Shown: one piece after another, positions 11,725-23,700 of the stretch | How positions within the stretch are numbered: position 1 is the first letter of the stretch | Layout: each line of letters begins with the position of its first letter | From: Yamagishiella unicocca | Lineage: Eukaryota; Chlorophyta; Chlorophyceae; Chlamydomonadales; Volvocaceae | DNA length: 64,000 nucleotides | Reading direction: 5' to 3' | NCBI GenBank assembly: GCA_003116995.1 | Contig: BDSL01000065.1 | Span: 529,001-593,000 of the forward strand | Translations under genes and position numbers: made by a program | The notes under the pieces: model-generated | What the model saw: the letters and a program-made list of their open reading frames with translations, nothing else | Told to the model about the DNA's origin: nothing | Database searches by the model: none

Positions 11725-14700
11725 ATGGCAGCTCCGCACGGCCTACCGGTTCCCACGCACGAGGGAGGAAGTGTCTACCTGAATGGCTTTTCTTCGGGCC
11801 CAAAGCCCTACGAGGAGGTCCTCACTTTTCTGCGGAAGGTACTGTCGCTTGCCAATATGTTGGCCGATCGACCGCTGGCGTAACTTCCGCCAAGCGTTGG
11901 GCATGATAGGTGTAATTAATATGCTGCAGGGTACGGAGCTGCTCAAATATGGGCGTATTGGTTCACCGAAGTACCACCCTTTCCGGCTGTCGAACGATGA
12001 CATGGAGCTCCAGTGGGAGTCTAAGAAGGCGCGTGTATGTTGGAAAGGCACAACCTAAAGTCATATTTGCACGTTGTGACAGTCAACGCCTATTCGTCCA
12101 TAGGCCCCCTTTGTTGTTGTATCCCCCGTCCTCGCGCCATACGTGATTATATGGGCGAAGCTACACTGCAAGGATGAAAAGCGACGTGCAGGGTCATATT
12201 TAGGAGAGTTACGTAGTTAGTCGTGTGGCAACCGTTCGGTTCGTGTCCCGGCTGGCAGGGGGTGTGAATAGGTTTTCAAATTGCAAGTCCCCTTTTAGCA
12301 TCAGGGACTGCCCGATGCTCTGGTTTCAGTTGCCCCTGCGCCCACGCCACAGCCTGGCGTCAGTGTGTGATTTGCGGTGTCTTGGGGCCCCCCAAACCTC
12401 CCATATGTCGTGTCCGCGGGTTTCCTCACTACCCCCCAAACCATCACCCGGCCCTATAAATAGACGTGAGTGCGCACTTGCTCCATGATCCATGCCGCGC
12501 ACTGCACAAAGCTCTGTTATACCACCTATCTAATTCCCAACAGGGCCAGATCCGGCGGGTCCCCCTGGCGAACATCTTCAAATGGCAGCGCGGACAGGAT
12601 ACGGCGGTCTTTAGAAAGCATCCGCAGCCGAAGGCGTTGGCCCGCTCCTTTTCGATCTTCTATTATGACGAGTGGGTATGGGGAGGTTGCGGGAAGCCTA
12701 GGGTTTTCAACGGTGTTGGTCATGCACATGTTTTCGCGGCGAACCCAACGTATTGATCGGTCAATCGCCCAAGAAGATGTCACATGACTAGGGAAGTTGC
12801 GTGAATCTGCGGGTGGCAACAGGAGTTAAGAAGACCTGTCTGGAAGTGGAGACCTTGACAAACGCAGTGTGTTATCTCAAACTCGGGACAGCGCAGCACC
12901 CTAGATGACGCCGCTTGCACTCCCTCCACGCGGAGCCAAATCCCGCGCTTAATGCATCTGGGTTGGTCCACATCCTTATCTGGTATCTGGGTGGGCTCTG
13001 CTGCTCCTCGCAGGAACAAGGAAAGGACGCTGGACGTGATCTGCCAGAGTGTTTACGAGTTCGAAATGTGGTTCTGGGGCGTGCAGGTCATTTTCCACTT
13101 CCCGCCCGCCACGTATTACACGATGCACACATGGCCGTCGCAAGGGGCGCACCAAATGCAGGGGATGCAGGCGTATTCCGCACCGGACGGCTCCCGGGAC
13201 GCAGCACCGCAGGTGGGTGTACCGCCGTGGTGGCTGCTGCCTTGGTTGCAGCCGATGCTGCTGCTGCGGCTGAAACGCGCCATCCTCAAAGGATGCTGCT
13301 GGCTGTTGCGCTGGCGCGATGCGCGCTCGTGCTGCGTCAAGTCCTGCGACCAGCGCCCATGGCGTGCCGGTGCGCAGCGCTAGTGCGCGCCGATACACCT
13401 CGGGTCCAGAAAGTACCATCGTCCTGTCTCCGGGTCGCGCCGTGCCTGAGCTGCGCCAGGCGCGCCGTGCCAGACTAACTGCTGTGTGCGCGGTCGAGTT
13501 GCCTCCATCTCTGCCTTTTAGTTTCCTGCTGGCTCCAAACCCGCCTCAATGCCTACGGGGTGCTGGTGTTCCCCGCGTGCAGCAGCCCGTGTTCGTGCCG
13601 CCGGCGCTGGAGGCCCCTGCGCCCCGGTCGGCTCGTATGGACGACCGGGGACCAAAGCCTACGCCCAAAGCAAAGCAAACAGGTGGGCGGATAGGCTCGT
13701 CGCGGTGGGGTGCGCAGCGCACGCTCGTTTGAGTCGTCGCCGGTGCTTTACGAGTCGATAAGGTGCCGCGCTGGTCAACCGTCATCAGCCTACTTTGCTG
13801 GCAGTAGACCCGCTGACAATTGCGACGGCCCCATTTGGACAGCGTTGTTGCGAAGGACAGGCGCCTTGGGCTGTGAGGGGTTCTTGATGCCCTGCGGACT
13901 GTATTGAGGGCGGGACGCGTGCAGTGACGCCCGGACCGGCGTGGGGGTATGCTCGCCGATGGTTCCATTCCGCCCGCTGAAACGAGCCTACACGAATGGG
14001 CGGTGCGCGCGCGCACGTCTTGCCTCGGCGAGCCCGCAACAGCGAAAGGCTCGGTTTGCCTCGCCGCGCGACCCGCTCAATCCACCTCACCCTTCGCCAC
14101 CGCCCCTGCCTGTGGGCCTTGCTGCTGGGCCGGCTGCAGGTCTGAGCATCGTGGTCGGCGGGCGCATGCCGATGCCCGCCACCAACCGTCGGGACCGGCC
14201 GGCGCTGGGTGACCTGTACGTGTGGGGCAGCCTGCTGACCACGGAGGAGGACGAGTGGGCAGCCAAAACGCCGCCGGTGGGTCGTGAGGCGATGGTGGCA
14301 GGTCGCCGAGCAGGGCGTTTGCCTGGGGCCGATGCAGCTGTTGGACAGCGGCGTCACTTGACAGGAGGTCTGGACTGAACTAGATGCCGCGGGATCGCAT
14401 GGATGGGGCATATGTGGTGGGGCGGGTGGTGAGCCGCACAGGAGTGCCATTCGGCATTGTGAAAAGGAAGGAATTACTGGACGTTGATAACTAATCCCAA
14501 AGCCCGTGATGGGTAACACTGCATATGTGCGCTCTGTTGTACCTAGCCCCCCGTACGTCGCCTTGCGCCGGCCATCGACACCCGTGCGGTGCTGCCGCAA
14601 CCTACACGGCTTACCCCGGCATCACCCCACCACCGCTGCTTGTGCAGCCCGGCATCTACCAGGAGGCGATGCGGGAGTGGCAGCAGAGCAGCGTGCCGGT

Positions 14701-17700
14701 GCTGGTGCAGAATGCCAGCAGCGTGGACATGGTGCGGGTGGCGTGTGCGCCCCGGCATGCGGCGCTCATCACGCGGAAGGGCGAGCTGTACACCTGGGGC
14801 TTTGGCAGGAGTGAGTGGGGACAGGTGGAGTCGGGTGTGTCTGGGGCGGGGTAGGGGGCGCAAATTGTGGCTGCAATGTGAGACGAGCGAGCGGGTCGCA
14901 AGGAGGAAGAACAGGGCTTACGGCATGTGGGTTTGTTCAGGCCTGTGGCCCCCCTACCCATCGTCTCCAGCACGATCTAGCAAACACTGTCACCACGCGT
15001 CCTTACCGACTACGAGCTGTTCCAATGCATCCCTTCAAAACCTCAACCCCATCGGCATTCCTCCTTTGTCGGCTCCCCGGCGTGCTCCGATGTCTTTCAC
15101 CTCTCCTGCGCGTCAACTTGACACTTATCGGCACCCCCTAATTCGGCTCGCACCGATGGGGCGTACCCATGGTCGCGCAGACGGCAATCTGGGCCACGGC
15201 TGGTGCACCAACCTGGCCAGCCCGCGGCTCGTGACGCGCATGAGCGGCAAGGGCGTGCGGGCCGTGTCGTGCAGCGAGGGCGCGACCGCAGCCATCTCCT
15301 CGGACATGCGGCTGTTCATGTGGGGCACTGGCACGGCGGGCCAGCTGGGCAACGGGTACACCTTCCCGTGTGCGGAGCCCACGGCGGTGATCTTCCCGGG
15401 ACTGAGGGAGGACGTGCGGGTGCGTGGGGTGGAGGCGGGGGGGGGTGGCTGAGGTGTAGGAGGTAGGGTAGCAAGAAGACCCGGTTACACGACAGGAGGG
15501 AGGGTTCGAGGAAGACCCGTGGATGCCCGAAAAAAACCGTTTAGAACAGACGTTTGGAGGGAGGGAGGGGGGGAGGGGGGAGGAAGGAGGAAACCGCGGG
15601 GGGGGAAGAGAGCTTCGTTGGGGATGTGGCCGGGTAGACGGAGATGGTGGGCGTGTCCGATGGATGGAAAGGCGGGGGCCGGAGGGGGTAGTGAAGGCGG
15701 CTGGGCGAAGAGGCATTACTGGCTGGCGGGAAGGCAGGACGGGATGGATCGAAGGCCGGAAGTCGGAGGCGTAGCACGGTGTGAGGTCTGTTGGGGGATT
15801 AGAAGGGGCGAGGTACAGCAACCTGAGCCGGGGTGTTGCCAAGCAGGGGAAGGCAAAGGGCGCAGGGCACCTGCCGCCCTGCCGGCAACCGGTACTGACG
15901 TTGCCGGCGGCGCGCCGTTGCTGGTCCCTGACCCTGCCGCAGGTGCTGTCGGTGTCCTGCGGCCCCTATCACACCGCCGCCACCACGGAGGGCGGCCTGC
16001 TGTTCACCTGGGGCAACGGCCTGTTCGGCAAGCTGGGCCACGGGACGCACGCCTCAGAGTACCGGCCCCGCCTGTACGTGCTCACCCCCCTCGCGCGCCT
16101 GTCTTTCACCGCACCTGCCGCACTTCACACATCCGCACCTAGACGATGGACGGGGCACACCGAGCCCGTCATGCGCAGCGTTATTCGCGGAGCTCCACAG
16201 GATAGACTTTATGCTGGGGCGTAGTCGCTCGCTGCGAGGGTGATTGGGGCTCCACAGGATAGACTTTATGCTGGGGCGTAGTCGCTCGCTGCGAGGGTGA
16301 TGGGGGTTTTGTGGGTGAGACGACGGGGGCGTGGCGTGAGGTGGACCTGGGAGTGTCTGTGCTTGCCCACGTGACCTGCCATGGTGGGAGGTATTGCGGG
16401 GTTGAAAGGCTCAGTTGGTTGCTGGTCGTGCCTGCCTGCCTGCCTGCCTGCCCTGCGTGGTCGCAGAGTGGCTGCGCTGGAGGACCGGTACGTCACGACC
16501 GCCAGCTGCGGCTACTGGCACACGGCAGCCGTGGCGATGACACGGAGCGCTGCGCCCAAGTGAGTGACAGCCTCGCACGGCCGCGCAAGGAGGGGACGGA
16601 AGAGGGCGGGAAATGGAAACGGAAACGGAAAGGGAGGGGGACGGAAGAGGGCAGGAAATGGAAACGGAAAGGAAAAGGGAGGGGGATGGAAGAGGGCGGG
16701 AAATGGAAACGGAAAGGGAGGGAGACGGTCACGACATCGTGCAGACTGGACCAGCCTGCGCGTTCTTCGGTGCATGGGAGGCGGGAGCAACACCCGGCGC
16801 CGCCCCGGCAGCTTGGCCGCTCAGCAGCCAGTCCTCACGATGTGCTTCCGCGTGCAGGCCTACCATGACTCCATTCGCGGGGGTGTACACGCCGGCAGCC
16901 ACGCCGGGGTCGTCCTTCGCACATCCCCAACCGCCGCCGGTTCCGCCGCCACCGCCACAGTCAGCCAACGGCGCATCGACGTCTGCGGCCACGAACATTG
17001 TGTGTGCGGGTGTGCAAGAGAGCAACAGCGACCGCATTTCCGTCCGCGTACCCACAAGCGACATGAGCAGCAGCGGCAGTGACCTGCAGGTGGGAGGCGA
17101 GGTTCGAGGGAAACCCGTGGCGAGGTGGGGGGTCGGCTGAGAACCTTCAGGGTGGCGACCGCCGCCGGTGGGGCAACGCCGGCGGGCGAAAGGGGTTTGT
17201 GCGCGGGGGATTGCGAGAAAACCGGTTGGTACGTCATAAGAGCACAAAAGGGGATAAAGGGCTTGGCGAACTCCCCGGAGGACATTCCTTGCCTTTCACT
17301 ACGAGTGGTGCTGTATGTGGGCAGCGATTGTTGACGCCTCGGTACTGTCATAGGCAAGGTACGCATCCTCTAACATGTGCTGACAGAAGCGTCTCTCGAT
17401 TGCTCGATCCCGGCCCTGTCCATGCTGCGGTGCAGAGTGTCGTTGCGGCGGCCAATGCCGCCTCAGCCCTACCCACAGCACAAGGCAGCTACGGCGGAGG
17501 CGAGGGCCCCAGCGTCCCTGGAGGTACCCTGCTGGGCGCGATGCGCAGCGAAATATTCAACAGCAGCATTACCTCGATCGACAACCTGCGGGACATACCG
17601 GACGAGCCATCAGCGCCGGCGCCAGCGCCAGCGCCGGCATCGGCGTCAAGTGAGTTATCACATTCGCCAGCAATAGGCCTCGAGTGGAATGGGGTGTCTG

Positions 17701-20700
17701 CGCGTCGAGGGAAGCGGGGCGCGGCACAGCGCTGAGGGACGTGCTCGGTCATGATCGGTGGCTATGTCAATCATGCGTGGAGGTAGTATTTCATATGATG
17801 TCAAGCATGGGTTGCCTTGACCAGACTCCGAGGTCGGAAAGAAAACCCATCTGGGTATTCACACCACCAGGCCTCTCGGTTCGGCCATCGCCGCATCAGG
17901 CGCCAAGGTTGCCACAAACGCGAGCTCGCCCCGAAACCCACCTGGAGCTGCCTCACCCCCCTGGGTTTCCCGCTCCTCCTCGCTGTGCAGGCAACGCGGG
18001 CGTCCTGTTTACGTGGGGCGGCGACTTCTCCTGGACGGAGCGTGCGGGGGAGCACGCCGCCCCCAAACGCGACCACCACGGCGGCTGCCTGGGCCACGGC
18101 GACAAGGACGGCCGCCTGCTGCCCACCCGAGTGAGGGGCGACCTGGACAAGCACGGCGTGGTGCAGGTGGGGCCCCGGCGCCATGAGCCCCGCTGTCCTC
18201 CTTCACCTCCTCCCCGCGTTGCATGGTCTCCGTGCCCCGGGCAGCTCTATGCCCGCGCGTCTGCGTGTCTGCGGCGAAGCTGCTGCTCCCTCCGGCCCGC
18301 GCGTCTTGACGTGTGTCGCTGCTCCCTCCTGCCCGCGTGTCTTGACGTGTGTCGCTGCTCCCTCCGGCCCGCGCGTCTTGAAGTCTCCCTCCTGCCCGCG
18401 CGTCTTGACGTGTGTCGCTGCTCCCTCCTGCCCCCGTGTCCTGACGTGTGTCGCTGCTCCTGGCGCTGCTCGCTGTTTGTTGTTCGCTGCGCAGGTGGCT
18501 TGCGGCTGGAGCATGACGATCGCTCTGTCCGCGGACGGACGGGTTTACCAGATGGGCACCACGGGAGCACCGAAGAGCGCGGAGAAGAGCTGCCCGTGGG
18601 AGGGGGCGCTCATAGCGACCAGGGTGGGTGGCGCCTGCTGGCTGGCTGGTTGGGTGGCCTTGGGGGCTGGCTGGGTGGGTGCGTGACGTCAGCTCACGAT
18701 GCTGTTACCACTCCGCGGCAGTGAGGCTTGTGCGCAATCCTTTCGCATGTCAGCAAAAGGCGTCTCGTGGCTTGCCCTTCACACGGAGCCGGCCTGCCTT
18801 CTCTTGGCAATCACTGCGTTGAACATTATCGCTGAGGTTCTGGGCCATCCTTTTCCCGCGGGTGCCTGCCTGCATGCCGTGCCGTGCCTGCAGGTGGACG
18901 GCAACCTGTTCGGCATGTACGTCGAGGAGGTGGCTTGCGGCATGCACCACGTCGTTGTGGTGGCAAGCAAGGTGCAGGTGAGAACCGGGCTCCCCAAGGG
19001 GGCCTCTAAAAGAAATCCGCGAATCCACGGCCGACAAACCAAGGGCGGTGGAGGGGGCGCGTTGCTGGCTCCCCAACGGGGTAGGACTTGACCGATGGAT
19101 GAGGCACGAGTCTTGCCCTGTCCGTCCCATTAAGGCGACATTGTTCATCCTCAGGAAAGGTCTTGTCCTGCTCGTTTCACCGGTTTGCTCGAGCCGTATG
19201 CCCTGCCATTCGGTCGCACCCCGCACCCCTGTTCGCGCACCCATCCCGCCCGGTGCCCGCTCTCCCAGGCCAACGGGCAAATTCCTGATGACCAGCGCCG
19301 CGTGCGGCTGCTGACCTGGGGTCGCGGCACGGAGGGCCAGCTGGGCCTGGACAGCAGCTCGATGATGAGCTCCTCGGGCGAGACCCCGCTGGCGCAGCGG
19401 ATACCGCAGGTGGACTACCACCTGCCGCAGGTGGGGCGGATGAGGTGCTGGCCGTGCGGGCCTGTGGGTATGGGCATGCGGGGAGGAGAAGACCACTGTT
19501 AAGGGCCTCGCAACAGAGTGAGAGCGTATAGCGGATGGCCGGTCAGGAGAGGACTGTGTAGACGCGAGTGGTAGCAACGTGATGGGGTGACGTCTGTGAC
19601 CCCTGGAATGCGTGCGTGGAAAATCGGCGTGTGCTCTTGCCCCCACGAGCACCCTCCCTCATCTCTCCTGCCGCGGTTCTACGCTACGCCCCCCCCTTCT
19701 GCAGGTGGTATCGGCGGTGGAGGGCAAGCGCGTGCTGCACATCTCTGCGGGCGGCAACCATACCATGGCCGTGCTGGAGCACGACCCCCGCACCCGCCGC
19801 TCCCACCCCGCACCCGCCATGGCCAGCACGCCCACCAACCCGTACGGCAACTCCACCACGGCCACGCCCTCCGCCGGAGGCCACTCCCGCCCCCCCGCCT
19901 ACGCGCAGCCCTACCACACTGTCGTTGGCGCCGTTGCAACCGGCGTGCGTGACGTCAGCAATGCCGCCAGCGGGCTGCTCGGCATGTCCAGCCCCTTCAC
20001 CATCACTCAGTCGCTGCCCATCACCGCCGCGGCGGCGGGGCTGCAGTCGCTGCAGCAGATGGTGGTGGGCAGCGTGGGGCCGCGAGGCAAGCAGGCCGGC
20101 CCGTCGGGCGGGGGCGGCAGCGAGGCTTCCCGCACCATTGTCCGCGGGGCTCGGCGGCACCAGAGCAGCCGGCTGGTCGCCATCCCGGCACCCGCGCAGG
20201 CGACCTACGTGCAGACGCGCTCTGAGCACCACCGCTCCGACCTGCGCCGCAGCACGACGCGGCTGCACGGCTCGGGGCACGGGCACATTCCCAAGGCCAT
20301 ATCCGTGGGCAAGGTGGGAACCAGCTTCCGAGGGGGGAAGGGGAGAGGGCTTTGGAGGGAGGGGGTTGGTTTCGGAGGGAGGGGTTCAGACGGGTTTGCG
20401 CGCTGCAGATGGCTGGTGGTTGTGGCCATTGCGGCGTGATGAGGGTTGGGAAGGGGCCATTGCTGCGTCGCATGGCGTTCTGGCGGCTTGGTGTTCGACA
20501 TGGGTCATGCCTTGGTCCCTGAGAGCACCGGCCGCTCCCACTGTCTGTACACCTCCCTCCCAGTCGACCAATGATCGCTGCGCCTGCGGCCTGTGTTGCC
20601 ACTCTAAGCTTGCGGCGCTTCATTGACGCCCGTCCCGCCCCGCCACCTCTGCCCTCGCAGTCTTTGGAGCCAGCGGCTAGCGTCAGCAGCGGCGGCATGA

Positions 20701-23700
20701 TAAGCCACCGCTCAAGCCCGCCCCTCGGGCCCAAGGGGGAAGAGGTCGACAGCAGGTGCGTGGCGGTGGGCACCAGCCGGCCGGCGGCGGCTAGAGGCAT
20801 AAGTCGAATCCGGGCTTAAAACTGTCATCGTGTCCTCAGTGCATGCAGGGGCGAGGCAAATTATGTTGCTAACCGCCACCCCGCTAGGTCGCATTGCTGG
20901 CTTTCCACCGCTCCTAGCACCTGCGCGCTCCTCCACCGCTCCCCACGCGCCAATGCACCCTCCCCCACCAGGTCCATAAGCCCCACCAGCAGCTCCCTGT
21001 ACGAGATGAGCAGCGCGACCGGCGACTTCCAGTCCCACGGCCTGGCCCGGGAGCCTATGCAGAGCTCCCGAGCCCGCATGGCCTCGGCGGAGACCGCGGC
21101 AGCGGCTGCCGCGGCCGCCGTGGCCGCCGCGGCCCTCGCAGCTGGGACGTCCTCACTGGGCTGCGGGTCGTCCGGCGCGACCCAGATGGCCGCCAGCGAT
21201 GCCGCCGCCGCTATGGACCTGCACTCGCATGGCGGCCACAGCATCGCCGAGACGGCGGAGACCGACGTCGACACGGACTCATACTTTCACGGCGGCCGCA
21301 GCCTCGATATGGTTCCGGAGCAGGTGTGCGGAGCGCAGTGGCCGCAGTCATGTTCGGCAGGTGTCTCTTTGGCGGGGCGGAGCCTTCTAGTGGAGGATTC
21401 GCACGGAGACCGTGCTTACCGGATACGCATTTGTTTAGGGTTGTTTAGGGTTGTAGACATAGCGTGCCGCGCGACCTGTGTCCACATCGCTCTTGCTGCC
21501 TCCCTCCCTCCGCCTCCCCGGTTGCCGCAGAGCGAGGAGTCGCCCAGCTCGCCGGGGGCTGCGCGGCACGCGCACCACGCCACTTCCACAGCGCACCCGC
21601 AACCCCATCCCCTCCCGCACCCCCATCCGCACCACCACGGCAACGCCGGCAGCAGCGCTCCTCGCGCGCAGGTGTACATGGACGGCCACGAGCCAGCAGC
21701 CCACATGGCGCAGGTGGGTCGGTGGGGAACTGTCGCTGCTGGGCCCTAAACCGGCTCCGTTTCTTGTGCTCGACGACGCGCCTGCCTGCTGCGCTGGTCG
21801 CCGTCGGTTCGGGCGGGTCAAGGCAAGCAGGCCACGTAGCGGTTGTGGGAGCGAGTATGGACTGCCGAGACCGGAAAGCCCTGCCGGGCAGTCTTGGCCT
21901 GCAAGTATGAGCAGTTGGTAACAACGGTCAACGATACCCTTCCATGCGTATGCTTGCATGGACCTCCTGATGCCTTGGGGCGACAGTCATGGCACGCACA
22001 CTTCGCCTCGTCTCCGTCTCCACACTGGCCTCGCTTGATCCTCATGTCCGCAGGTTGCCTCGCTGCCGCCCCCTTCGCCAGCGGCGTCGCACCCGCGAGT
22101 GAGCCTGCTGGCGCAACCGGCACCTGGCGGTACGGCGGGCGGCATGGGCGAGACGATGAGGTCGTCTATGTCGACCATGGATTCCTCGTACACCACGGGG
22201 GGAAGCAGCAGCGGATTGTCGCCCTCGGGGGTTGGCACTCCCAGCCCGGGTGGGACCGGGCGGGGCACGGGCGGGGCGGCGCTGGCGCGGCCGCGGCAGG
22301 ATAGCATTCGGTGCAGGGGGTGGTGCAGGGGGTTCGAGGGAAACCCGTGGAGGGGGTGGTGCAGGAGGTGGTGCAGGGGGTGGTGCAGGGGGTGGTGCAG
22401 GGGGTGGTGCAGGGGGGGTGCAGGGGGTGGTGCAGGGGGGGTGCAGGGGGGGGTGCAGGGGGGGTGCAGGGGGGGGTGCAGGGGGTGGTGCAGGGGGGGT
22501 GCAGGGGGGGTGCAGGGGGGTGCAGGGGGGGGTGCAGGGGGGGTGCAGGGGGGGTGCAGGGCGGGGGGCGGCATGTGGCTTTCGTAGCTAGTAGACGGAG
22601 CGTGGAAGCAGGGCACGATGTGCGGCTTGGCATAGCAGCAGCCGGGGTTGGAATACCGCTGGGATGTGATTTGATGTGGCACTTTTTGATGGGCGGCGTT
22701 TTTACCTGCTGCCTTGTGCACACGCATTCCATCTGGGCACACATGGCCGGCTGTACGCACACCCCTTCCGCACTCTCCATACGTGCACCCGACTGAACCC
22801 CTCCCCTCCCGCGTCCTGCCCGGGCACACACTCTCCACCTCCAGCAGAGACGCCGGAGGAGTCTTCTCGAGGCCACTCCTCCCGCCTGGCCATGCCACTG
22901 GTGTCGTACCCCATGCCAGACGAGACACCCATGTCACCCCCGCCGCAGCCGTACGGCGGTCATCACTTGCCGCCAGCGTCGACAGCCGTCTCCATGACGC
23001 CGCCGCCGCCGTCGCGACACCCGTCTCACGGCGCGAACCTGCCGATTACGGAGTCCATCGGGAGACCCGCAATCCAGCCCACAGCCGCGGGCACCAACGG
23101 TGCCGCCGGGACGGGTCCGAGCACCAGCGGGCGCGCACGGGAGATCAGCATCTCCGCGTGGGCGCAGCCGGGGGCGGCAGGGTTGCAGGGGGCCGCCGGT
23201 GCGGGCGCAGCCGCAGCCTTGATGCAGCAGCCCGTCGGACAGCCACCTTTTCGGACCGAACCCTCCTTTCGGTTGTACAGTCTTCATCAGGAGGCCGGGT
23301 CTTCAGCGGCGGCGGCTGTTGGCGGTGGCGGCGCTGCGGAGGCCGCCGGCCTTCACCGCCCCAGCAACGTGCCAAACGCCTCCATGGGGGGACCCATCGG
23401 CCGCACCGCGGGGTCCCGTGGGTCGCGGGGGCACTCCCGCCACGCTTCGTACGACAGCCTGGACGTTTCGCGAGACGGGGAAGGCGTCCATCAGCGCAGC
23501 AACAGCATTATCGGTAGCAGCGGCTTCGAGCTGGCTCCTTCCTCGGCCTTCATCGTTGGCGGCGGCGTCGGCAGCGGCGCTCACACGCCTCCCCGCCTGA
23601 CGGCGGCGACAGCCGTGGAGTCGGCAACCAACATCGCGCTCAAGCAACAGAACGAGCTGCTACAGCAGCAGATCGAGGCTTTGAAGCAGCAAGTGTCGCT

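Noticed and set aside
11783..12058. Continuous 91-codon frame through the first PH-domain exons
   Set aside because: Splicing 11838 to 11930 joins the N-terminal exon to the PH strand in phase and matches the family; the unspliced frame does not.
22166..22937. Long minus-strand frames rich in Pro-Pro-Ala or Cys-Thr-Pro repeats
   Set aside because: These are translations of the G-rich intronic minisatellite and of the antisense of PH-RCC1-BRX exons; no codon bias or splice structure supports them.
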